A DNA stretch of 64,000 bases from an uncultured Thiodictyon sp. (GTDB lineage: Bacteria > Pseudomonadota > Gammaproteobacteria > Chromatiales > Chromatiaceae). The stretch is from assembly GCF_903946935.1 (NCBI RefSeq), contig NZ_CAJAXH010000017.1, forward strand, positions 62,001-126,000. Reading direction: 5' to 3'. The notes below the pieces were generated by a model that saw only the letters and a program-made list of their open reading frames with translations, was not told where the DNA came from and did no database searches. Each line of letters starts with the position of its first letter. The first letter of the stretch is position 1. The position numbers and the translations under genes are program-made. This document shows, one piece after another, positions 20,217-28,561 of this stretch.

Positions 20217-22847
20217 ATGACCAGTGACCTGAAGGATTGGAAACAGACTGCCATCTACGCGGAAGTCGACTCGGGCGCGCAAGCCGGACGGCCCGGATTC
20301 GCAGAAGCCAAACATCTGCTCGACTCCTGCATGAACCGGATTCAAGCCGTGCTGCAACAGGGCGGGACCGCGGCAACGGATTTCACCTTGCACGACGCCC
20401 AACACGGCTACCACGTCGCCGAGCGCATGGTCGAGATCGTTCCCGAGGACGTGCTCTCCCGGCTCACGGCCTTCGAGCTCGCATTGCTGCTCTTGTCCGC
20501 CTACCTGCACGACATCGGCATGACGCCGGAGCAGCATCGCGTCCGCGGCCACTACAGGTACCTGCTGACCGGAGAGCCGAGCGGACTGGCGGCGACCGAG
20601 ATCGACAGATTCCGCCAGTGGCTCGACGAGCACGGCGACGGCGTCACGCCGCCCCTCGCGGAGAGTCCGCCGACTGGTCGCACCCTGGGCGAGGCGGAAT
20701 GGCTCGTCGCGCACTATTGCCGGGAACGCCACAACGATTGGAGCGGAGAATGGATCGAGGCCAATCTGGCCGGCGAACGCCTCGGGACCTACCAGAACTG
20801 GCGCGATAACCTGATTGCCATCTGCAAGAGCCATCACGTCGGGTTCGACGAGCTGGATCATCCCCGGTTCGATCCCATCATGGTTGGTGCTGGCCATGTG
20901 GTCCATCTGCGCTACCTGGCCTCGGTACTGCGCCTGGCGGACGTGTTGGAGAACGATCCGGAGAGGACGCCTGAGGTCGTACTTCGGCAGCGGGACGTGG
21001 ATTCGTCCAGCCTCATCTATTGGCGTAAGGATCACGACATCACCACAACCAAGATTGGGGATCAGTATCGGCTCGAGGCGCATCCGCGCTCCGCACTGAT
21101 CCACAAGGCCACCAGGGACACGGCGGCGATGATTGAGGCCGAGCTCCTCGTCTGCCGCCGACTCGCGAACGAGACCGATTTTTCCCGGCTGCGCGGCTCC
21201 AGCACGGAGATGCCGCACCGTTGGAATCTGAGCGCCACCCTGACCCAGCGCATCGAGCCGCTGGATGGCGCCTACGAATACATAGACGGCAGCTTTCGCC
21301 CGGACGTGCGCCGCGTGCTCCGGCTGCTCGCCGGTGTCGAGCTCTATGGCGATCCGATGGCAGCCGTGCGCGAGCTCTTGCAGAACGCCTTCGACGCCGT
21401 TCGCGAACGCATCGCACGCGAGCGTCTGTCCGACCCTGGCAATCCGGACCTGCCCGATATGCTGGGCAAGCTCTATTCGGTCCAACTGCATCTGGAGCGG
21501 GGAACGGATGGGGATTGGCTGGTCTGCAAAGATCGGGGTGCTGGGATGAGCAAGTCCATCATCCGCGATCATTTCCTGGTGAGCGGGGCGGTCAAGCGCG
21601 CCGATCTGCTGCAACTGGCCCGACGTTGTGAACAGGCCGACTTCCGCCTGGAGCGCACCGCCAGATTCGGGATCGGCGTGCTCAGCTTTTTCATGGTTGC
21701 GGATCGGCTGCACATCCGCACCAGGCGTTGCCAGTCCGCCCAGTCCGGCGAGGCCAACGGCTGGAGATTTGAAACCGACGGATTGAGCGGATTCGGCGAA
21801 CTGAAGCGGGATCCGGACTGCCTCGAAGGGACTGAGGTTCGACTGCTTCTCAAGCCCGAGGTCATCGGCACGGATGCGAGCGCCTTTTGGGACAGGCTGT
21901 TGAGCTACGTTCGATCCGTGTTGCTGCATGTGCCTTGCAAGCTCCAGATCAAGTGCCCGTCGATCTCTGAAGCCTCCTGGTCCGTAGACGCCCCTGGATG
22001 GGTCCGCAAGCCGGGGGACTATGCCACCCAGTGTTTGACAGTGTTGGAATCCCCTGAAGAGCGGCCGTCAGGGCGGGGGGACCTGCCCGAGCAGCTCGGG
22101 GACTTGACGCCCTCAGAGCGGCTAACGCAGTGGCAGGGCGAGCGGGATCGGCGCACGCGGTTGCGCGAAGCGGCACACGAGCGACTGAGGTGGTCGCAGC
22201 CCGTCACCGGAGACTTGCCGGGCGGGCTGGGTCGTTTCCGTGTATTTTTCCCTTGGTTCGAGTTGGACGACGGGCCTTGCCTGGATTTCTTTAGCGTCAG
22301 AAAGGACGGAAGCACCAGGGTGCTCGAAACCGAAGGTCTGAGCGACAGGAGCACGCATGGTGTCTCTCCCTGGTGTCCCTTTGTCATGGGTTGGTTCGGC
22401 ATGACGGCCGATCATGACGCCGACTCCCTGAAGGAGCATCGCTGGCGAGGTGTCATTGAGGTGGACTGGACGGCCGCCGCCGCCGCGGGTCTGGAGGTCA
22501 GTCGCAACCGACTGCAACCCAGCGAGCAGGCGTTGAAGGCTATACGAGACCTGTACAAGAATCTCGCCGGGCAGCTCAGCGAGTTTGCCCGATCGCATCA
22601 AGCATCGATCTATGCCCTGTACAATACGGCTTCGCTGGATATCGAGCCCCCGGCTGCCGAACGCCGCTTCTGGTTGTATGAGTACGAGACAGAGCGTCAG
22701 TTCAATTGGCGCGCGGTATCTTACCCCTCAATTCTATCAGGAAGGGCAATATTTGATCATGGCCAATTGCGTTGGCAGGGCTACGATTATCCAAGTCTTT
22801 GCACCATTGAATTATCGATGGCTATGCCCAGCACCGGTCATCTCTAG
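20217..22847 (+). CDS. HD-domain phosphohydrolase fused to HSP90-like (GHKL/HATPase) ATPase; probably frameshifted near its 3' end
   Basis: HD motifs (LHDAQHGYHV, SAYLHDIGM, LRLADVLEND); Bergerat motifs RELLQNAFDAVRER, CKDRGAGMS, FGIGVLSFFMV. Confidence 0.85.
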   Translation: MTSDLKDWKQTAIYAEVDSGAQAGRPGFAEAKHLLDSCMNRIQAVLQQGGTAATDFTLHDAQHGYHVAERMVEIVPEDVLSRLTAFELALLLLSAYLHDIGMTPEQHRVRGHYRYLLTGEPSGLAATEIDRFRQWLDEHGDGVTPPLAESPPTGRTLGEAEWLVAHYCRERHNDWSGEWIEANLAGERLGTYQNWRDNLIAICKSHHVGFDELDHPRFDPIMVGAGHVVHLRYLASVLRLADVLENDPERTPEVVLRQRDVDSSSLIYWRKDHDITTTKIGDQYRLEAHPRSALIHKATRDTAAMIEAELLVCRRLANETDFSRLRGSSTEMPHRWNLSATLTQRIEPLDGAYEYIDGSFRPDVRRVLRLLAGVELYGDPMAAVRELLQNAFDAVRERIARERLSDPGNPDLPDMLGKLYSVQLHLERGTDGDWLVCKDRGAGMSKSIIRDHFLVSGAVKRADLLQLARRCEQADFRLERTARFGIGVLSFFMVADRLHIRTRRCQSAQSGEANGWRFETDGLSGFGELKRDPDCLEGTEVRLLLKPEVIGTDASAFWDRLLSYVRSVLLHVPCKLQIKCPSISEASWSVDAPGWVRKPGDYATQCLTVLESPEERPSGRGDLPEQLGDLTPSERLTQWQGERDRRTRLREAAHERLRWSQPVTGDLPGGLGRFRVFFPWFELDDGPCLDFFSVRKDGSTRVLETEGLSDRSTHGVSPWCPFVMGWFGMTADHDADSLKEHRWRGVIEVDWTAAAAAGLEVSRNRLQPSEQALKAIRDLYKNLAGQLSEFARSHQASIYALYNTASLDIEPPAAERRFWLYEYETERQFNWRAVSYPSILSGRAIFDHGQLRWQGYDYPSLCTIELSMAMPSTGHL

Positions 22848-22862
22848 GCGGACCGGGAATCG

Positions 22863-23549
22863 ATGCGTTTTATGAGAAAATCGGCCTCTTGGAACGCGGC
22901 CGCACTTCCGCCGGACCGACTGCTTGCGCGCATGGAGCGAGCGTGGATGCTCAAATCCGGGCACATTACACATCCTTGGATTTGGAGGAGAAACGTCAGC
23001 GCGGTTTGGACCAATGCGCCGACTTGGCGTGAACCCAGGGTCGCCTATCCCGAGATCGAGTTTCCCGCGGAATGGCAGCAGGTCTGCTTAGTCAACGATC
23101 GCACAGCTATCTATTTGAATCGAGACCACTGGTTGATCCGAGCGACGTCGAAGCACGCCTGGGAGCGATTGATAGACGGTACAGCCGGGAGTCTGGACCC
23201 GAGGACCAGGCGGGAAGAATGTGCGGCCTCGTCTGAGCTGTCGGCCGCCTGGTTCCTGTACTGCTTGTCGAGCAGCAACGAGACGCTCGTAAGGGGTCTC
23301 GCCGAGCATGCCCCGGACCTGATCCAAGAGCTTTGGAAGAGTGCAAGCTCTGACCAGACCGAACCGACTTGCTGGGCCTGGATTGCCCACACTCCCGGCG
23401 GGGCGTTGGTCGAAATCGGCGCACATGGCTGGCGTGAGTTCGACCCAGACAATAGTGACGACCAACGCGTCTGTGATGAGGTCATGCAAAAGCCTAGCGA
23501 AGACTGGTGCGTCTATCCAGTTTCCGGGGTGAATGAAGAGGACCAGTGA
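22863..23549 (+). CDS. Hypothetical ORF, probably the C-terminal part of the preceding HD-GHKL protein separated by compensating frameshifts
   Basis: Same frame as 20217-22847; bridging frame 22811-23032 encodes plausible protein. Confidence 0.5.
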   Translation: MRFMRKSASWNAAALPPDRLLARMERAWMLKSGHITHPWIWRRNVSAVWTNAPTWREPRVAYPEIEFPAEWQQVCLVNDRTAIYLNRDHWLIRATSKHAWERLIDGTAGSLDPRTRREECAASSELSAAWFLYCLSSSNETLVRGLAEHAPDLIQELWKSASSDQTEPTCWAWIAHTPGGALVEIGAHGWREFDPDNSDDQRVCDEVMQKPSEDWCVYPVSGVNEEDQ

Positions 23550-23838
23550 TTGTGTGGTATGTAGCAGATACCAAAATGGCCTCTGCCGCATACCGCTGAT
23601 TCAAGGCCAGTTGCAACGGAGAAGCATGGATGAGCCGCTTTGGGTGCCGGAACCGCGCGCGATCCGCCGTCAGCGGGCCGCCGAGCAGCCGAGCAGCCGA
23701 GCAGCCGAGCTCCGGAGGGTGCGTCGAGCGCTGCGAACTGCACCGCCCAGCCCCCATCCAAATGTCGCCCCACCTCGGCAACCGCCAGTCGCCGCGGTAT
23801 GCTTGGCGGAGCCCACCCCAGCATCGCGGAGGATGCGT

Positions 23839-24408
23839 ATGAACCTTCCCGCCCAGATACCCACCTTGAGCGTCCCCGACTATCTTGAGGGCGAACAGGA
23901 AAGCCCGATCCGCCATGAGTATGTGGCCGGTCGGGTCGTCGCCATGGCCGGTGCCGGCGAGGCCCATAACCGCATTGCCGGCAATCTGTTCTTTCACCTA
24001 CGCTCGGCCACCCGCGGCACCCCTTGCGGCGTTTTCGTCAGCGACATGAAGGTCCGGGTGGCGACGCACGACGCCTTTTACTATCCGGACGTCGTGCTGA
24101 CCTGCGACCCGACGGATCGGGAGTCCCTGTACAAAGCGTCACCCTGCCTGATCGCGGAGGTGCTGTCCCCGTCCACCGAGACGATCGACCGGCGCGAAAA
24201 GCTGCTCGCCTACCGCGCACTAACGGCACTGCGCTACTACCTGCTGGTGGCCCAGGATCGGCGGCTGGTAGAGGTCTATCAACGGGGTGCCGACGGTAGC
24301 TGGCACTACCAGGCCATTGAGGACGGCGAGTTGGCCTTTGCCTGCGGCGACCTCGACATCCGCTTCACCCTCGCAGACCTCTACGAGGACGTGGTGCTGC
24401 CCGCATAG
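23839..24408 (+). CDS. Uma2-family (DUF820) PD-(D/E)XK nuclease-like protein
   Basis: EYVAGRVVAMAGAGEAHNRIAGNL, YYPDVVLTC, LIAEVLSPSTETIDRREKLLAYRALTALRYYLLV. Confidence 0.9.
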   Translation: MNLPAQIPTLSVPDYLEGEQESPIRHEYVAGRVVAMAGAGEAHNRIAGNLFFHLRSATRGTPCGVFVSDMKVRVATHDAFYYPDVVLTCDPTDRESLYKASPCLIAEVLSPSTETIDRREKLLAYRALTALRYYLLVAQDRRLVEVYQRGADGSWHYQAIEDGELAFACGDLDIRFTLADLYEDVVLPA

Positions 24409-25073
24409 GGCCGGCCCTGCGGGGCTTCGGCGGTCGGATAAGGCCGCGCGGCGTAGCCCAGATGGACCGCTGGCAGGAATCCGGGTGCGGCCTCGTGGAC
24501 AACAAAAAGGGGGGCTGCCGCAAAATGGAGTCGGCCGCGTTCCCCCCAGCCGTCCCCGCTGCACTCCGGCATGCCGGGCCTCCCCGCCGCCTTTTGTGCA
24601 TACACTCCGGCCGCCGGGGCGGCGGGTGCGCGGTTTTCCGCGCCGACTCAGAGAGTTTTGCGCCGGTGCAGCCGGCAGTGTTCACACTCTGGTCTTCAGG
24701 GCGGACAGGCGCGCTGTTCCCGCCGCGGAATACGCCGGGGTGTCTACACAAAACCGTTTTCCGTCCTCCCCCGGGACTTTTCCGCGCGAGTCTATCCTGC
24801 TGTCTTAAAATAAGAAATTACGATCGTTGCCGGATGTGCGCCAGAGGGAGAACGGAAAGCGATTTTCCGGAGCGGAAAAGTGCGCCAGGGGACCGGAACG
24901 CTCGCCGGTGAACACCGAAAATCCGCACAGGAAATCGCTACGACAGAAACCTTGTCATTTTGGCGGTCAGCGTTGACGCAATTTCGGAAACCGACGCGGA
25001 TTTGTCGTCAGTGACTCACCAAATGGCGCGGTGGTGCGCAAAAAAGCCCCCACGACCTTCCTTAAAGGTTAGC

Positions 25074-25195
25074 CTAGCAGGCTGTCGGACTTAGTGATGC
25101 AACCGATTGAATGCAAAGAGTTTCATCTTTTGCGCCAAAAAGTCGTTTTCCTGTTTAATCAATCGGTTACGCCATCAAGTCCGACAGGCTGCTAG
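25074..25195 (+). mobile_element. MITE-like element copy 2, 122 bp including flanking CTAG
   Basis: One mismatch to copy 1 (TTTCATC vs TTTCCTC); CTAG on both sides. Confidence 0.85.
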
Positions 25196-25412
25196 AGGTC
25201 TTGATGCCCTGAGCCGCAGCACGTTCTTTCCCACCACCGAGGCCGCGCACGCGCTCGGGCTGCTTGGGCCACCTTGCCGCCGCACGGCCAGGACGAAGGA
25301 GCGAAGCGCCGTCCACGACGCCGCGGGATAGGGCGCACGGGACTACCGCCTGTCCATCGCAACGGCTATCCTCCGCGCACCCCTGCTCAATCCTGATCAC
25401 CGCACGCCACCC

Positions 25413-25859
25413 ATGACACCCCCGCCCGAAGCAGATCCGCAGATCGACCCGAGTCGTTTCTCCGCCCTCCCCGGCGGAAAGCGCAAGCTCAATTGGTTCG
25501 CCTTCGAGTTGGCGTGCGAGATCCGCCAGGCGATCGCGCCGCCGCTCGCGCGCACGCTCGCCAAGCGCGGCTATGATCGCGCGCGCATCGACGGCTCCTG
25601 CATCGCACTGGCGATCGGACTGCAAGGGGTGGTGCTGAAGCAGCTCAGGGGCGAGATCCCGCAGATGGAGATCGGTTGGGAGCAGGTCGAGGCCGCCTTT
25701 CCGGGCCTGACCGACAAGCTGCTCGATCGGTTGTTAGACGCTACGGGGACGGCCTGGGAGCGGCTCCTGAGCGTCTGCGTGGCCTGTCCGTCCGCCTGTG
25801 TGACAAATAAGGACGACCATTGTCCGATGTTCGACGACCCGCTTTATTCCGACGGCTGA
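25413..25859 (+). CDS. Hypothetical protein with C-terminal cysteine cluster CVACPSACVTNKDDHC
   Basis: Complete ORF; 3' end partially duplicated at 30757-31002. Confidence 0.65.
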   Translation: MTPPPEADPQIDPSRFSALPGGKRKLNWFAFELACEIRQAIAPPLARTLAKRGYDRARIDGSCIALAIGLQGVVLKQLRGEIPQMEIGWEQVEAAFPGLTDKLLDRLLDATGTAWERLLSVCVACPSACVTNKDDHCPMFDDPLYSDG

Positions 25860-25862
25860 TGC

Positions 25863-25978
25863 GGAGTCACTGGTCGCGGAAACGGTCGGCCTGGACGCAC
25901 TGCCCGAGGTCTTCGAGCGGATGCTCGCCGGCCGCACCCATGGGCGGACCCTAGTCGAGCTCTGAGCTCCGGTTCCGG
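25863..25978 (+). repeat. Duplicated 3'-terminal fragment of acuI (116 bp, ~94% identical to 19243-19358)
   Basis: GGAGTCACTGGTCGCGGAAACGGTCGGCCTGGACGCACTG... in both; I count 7 mismatches. Confidence 0.92.
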
Positions 25979-26004
25979 ACCCGCTGCGCCAGATCAGGTG
26001 GCAA

Positions 26005-26349
26005 TCAGGTGCCGTCGCGGTCCGCCGGTTCCCTCATCCACCCGGCGATATCGCGTTTGCCATGGAGTATGCGCCAGACATCGATGTGGTCCTCCCGCTC
26101 GCAGTAGAAAACGAGGTGCGGGTAACGCGCCAAGGGCCACGAACGCAGCCCCGGCAGATCCAGCTCAATGGCGTAGCGCGTCGACCCTGTCGCCGGGTGG
26201 GCGCCGATGTGGGCGTAGGCTCGCTCCAAGGCGTCAATAAATCCAAGCGCGGCCCGAGCCGCGTGCCGGGCCAGATAGTCGTCGATGATCGCCTCGACAT
26301 CCCGCGTGGCCTGTTCGCGAGGGATGACCGGCTTCTCGGTCACGCTCAA
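26005..26349 (-). CDS. RelE/ParE-family toxin
   Basis: VEAIIDDYLARHAARAALGFIDALERAYAHIGAHPATGSTRYAIELDLPGLRSWPLARYPHLVFY. Confidence 0.87.
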   Translation of the reverse strand: MSVTEKPVIPREQATRDVEAIIDDYLARHAARAALGFIDALERAYAHIGAHPATGSTRYAIELDLPGLRSWPLARYPHLVFYCEREDHIDVWRILHGKRDIAGWMREPADRDGT

Positions 26350-26579
26350 ACGCCCCGGCTGACGCGGGTCCGCAGTGCATCGAAATAGGTCCGGTCGGCG
26401 GGCGCCGCCGCGGCGGAGTCGGCGCCATCAAGTAGCAAGCCACGCAGCCGCTGGCGATCCTGGTCCCGCTGGATCAGCTCGCGCACATACTCGCTGCTGG
26501 TGCCGAGCCGGCGTCCGGCGACCTGCTCGTCCACATAGGACTGGAGCGCGTCGGGTAGGGAGATATTCATGGTGCTCAT
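26346..26579 (-). CDS. ParD-like antitoxin
   Basis: MSTMNISLPDALQSYVDEQVAGRRLGTSSEYVRELIQRDQDRQRLRGLLLDGADS; overlaps toxin gene. Confidence 0.88.
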   Translation of the reverse strand: MSTMNISLPDALQSYVDEQVAGRRLGTSSEYVRELIQRDQDRQRLRGLLLDGADSAAAAPADRTYFDALRTRVSRGV

Positions 26580-26788
26580 AACTGGAAGAATATCATAGCG
26601 GCAGCGATGCGGGGGACACCGCGGCGGGCTACCACGCCGGTCCAGGGGCTCCGGACCCCCGATGATGCACTGGGTCGTGGCATACTGGCGCAAAGCCCCG
26701 GGCGATGCACGATGCCGCGCAACGGTATTGCGAGCCAACACTGCCTGGGCGCCCCGCTCCTTTTGATCGAACCCTGAGCCCGAACCCG

Positions 26789-28561
26789 ATGGACTACGAT
26801 CTGACGCGCCTTTCGACCCGGTCTTTCGAGCAACTGGTCCAGGCATTGGCCGTCGCGGTGCTCGGCCCCGGCGTGAACGTGTTCGGCGACGGGCCGGACG
26901 GCGGGCGCGAGGCGACCTTCGACGGACCGGTGCCGTTTCCGAACGCCGCCGCACCCTGGGATGGCTATGGCGTGATCCAGGCCAAGTTCCGCCAGCGCCC
27001 CCTCGGTGGCGGCAGGGATGCCGATTGGGTCATTGACGCGCTCAAGGCGGAGATGGAAAAGTTCATCGACCCGGATCGCAAGCTGCGCCGGCCCGAGTAC
27101 TACCTGTTCGCGACCAACGTGGTGCTGACCCCGGCGGCCGGCAGTGGCGGCAAGGATCGGGTCGCCGCCCTCTTCGATGACTATCAAGACCGGCTCGCGT
27201 TCAAGGGCTGGCATGTCTGGGATCACGACCAGTTGTGCATGCTGCTCGATACCCAGGAGGCGGTCCGCACCGCCTATGCTGCCTGGATCACGGCCGGGGA
27301 CGTGCTCGCAAACCTACTGGCGCAGATCGCGCCGCGGACCCAGGACTTCCGGGCCATCATGGTCAACTACCTGCAGAAGGAACTGCGCGCCGAGCAATAC
27401 GTCAACCTCGGCCAGGCCGGCCACAACCCCGAGGGGCCCGTACCGCTGGCCCGGGTGTTCATCGACCTTCCGGTCGGGGAGCGGGACACCGGACCGCTCG
27501 CCTTCGGCGCCGGGCGGCTGGCGTCGAAAACGCCCGATCAGCCCACCGGGATCGCCGAGTTGCTCGAGATCGGCGGGCGGCGGCTGGACCCTGCCTCCAA
27601 TCCGCATAAGCCGCCAGCGCCGGGCGCCTTCACTCATATTTTTCTGGAACTTTTTGGGGATATATTAGGAAAGAGCACTCCGCCAGGCCGCATCATCCTG
27701 ATTGGCGGCCCCGGCCAAGGCAAGAGCACGCTGACGCAGTTCCTGTGCCAACTGCATCGGGTCGCCCTACTCACCGACATCGCCAAGGCCCCGCTGCTCC
27801 CGGAGGCGTACGACGCCTGCAGGCTGATCCGGGAGCAATGCGGGCGGGCGTCCCTGGCCCTGCCGGCCATGCCGCGCTTCCCGGTACGCATCGAGCTGAA
27901 CCGCTTTGCCGCGGCCCTCAGTGCGCGCGAGGTGTCGTCCCTATTCGGCTGGTTGCTCGCGCTGGTGCGCCGACGCACCGAGCGTGACCTGTGCGCGGAC
28001 GACCTGCGCGCCTGGCTCAAGGCGTGGCCCTGGCTGCTGGTGCTCGATGGCCTGGACGAAGTACCGGCCACCTCGAACCGCAAGGAAGTGCTCGATGCGG
28101 TGCAGGACTTTCTGGTCGATGCCAACGACTGCAATGCCGACCTGCTACTGGTCGCGACCAGCCGCCCCCAGGGGTATAACGACGACTTCTCCCCACGCTA
28201 TTTCCGCCATCGGGCACTGCTGCCGCTTGCGGTATCCCGCGCACTGCAATACGCGCAGCGCTTGGCCGAACAGCGCTGGGGCGCCGACCAGGACAAGGTG
28301 TCGCGCATCCGCGAACGCATGGCCCAGGCCGGGCGGGAGCCGGCCACCGCCCACCTGATGCAGAGCCCGTTGCAGGTCACGATCATGACCCTGCTGGTGG
28401 AGACGGTCGGCCAGCCGCCGCGCGAGCGCTGGCGCCTGTTCGACGAGTACTACCGCATCATCGTACAACGGGAGCGGGAGCGCGCAATCCCCGCCGCCGA
28501 TCTGCTGAACACCCACGAGGCGCAACGTCTTTCTATTCGCCGCCGGGCGCTGTTTCCATGA
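26789..28561 (+). CDS. PD-(D/E)XK (Mrr-like) nuclease domain fused to NACHT NTPase, 5' part of an apparently frameshifted gene
   Basis: FGDGPDGGREATF...GVIQAKFRQ nuclease-like motif; Walker A IGGPGQGKST; LLVLDGLDEVP; ATSRPQGYND. Confidence 0.83.
   Translation: MDYDLTRLSTRSFEQLVQALAVAVLGPGVNVFGDGPDGGREATFDGPVPFPNAAAPWDGYGVIQAKFRQRPLGGGRDADWVIDALKAEMEKFIDPDRKLRRPEYYLFATNVVLTPAAGSGGKDRVAALFDDYQDRLAFKGWHVWDHDQLCMLLDTQEAVRTAYAAWITAGDVLANLLAQIAPRTQDFRAIMVNYLQKELRAEQYVNLGQAGHNPEGPVPLARVFIDLPVGERDTGPLAFGAGRLASKTPDQPTGIAELLEIGGRRLDPASNPHKPPAPGAFTHIFLELFGDILGKSTPPGRIILIGGPGQGKSTLTQFLCQLHRVALLTDIAKAPLLPEAYDACRLIREQCGRASLALPAMPRFPVRIELNRFAAALSAREVSSLFGWLLALVRRRTERDLCADDLRAWLKAWPWLLVLDGLDEVPATSNRKEVLDAVQDFLVDANDCNADLLLVATSRPQGYNDDFSPRYFRHRALLPLAVSRALQYAQRLAEQRWGADQDKVSRIRERMAQAGREPATAHLMQSPLQVTIMTLLVETVGQPPRERWRLFDEYYRIIVQRERERAIPAADLLNTHEAQRLSIRRRALFP

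Noticed and set aside
19842-21929. 695-aa minus-strand ORF
   Set aside because: Antisense to the HD-GHKL and PIN toxin genes, which show coherent catalytic motifs
23684-23712. GCCGAGCAGCC short repeat tract
   Set aside because: Simple microsatellite in a noncoding stretch; too short for a CRISPR or functional call
24462-24911. 149-aa ORF in the Uma2-MITE intergenic region
   Set aside because: No recognisable domain, several overlapping alternatives in other frames, no good coding signal
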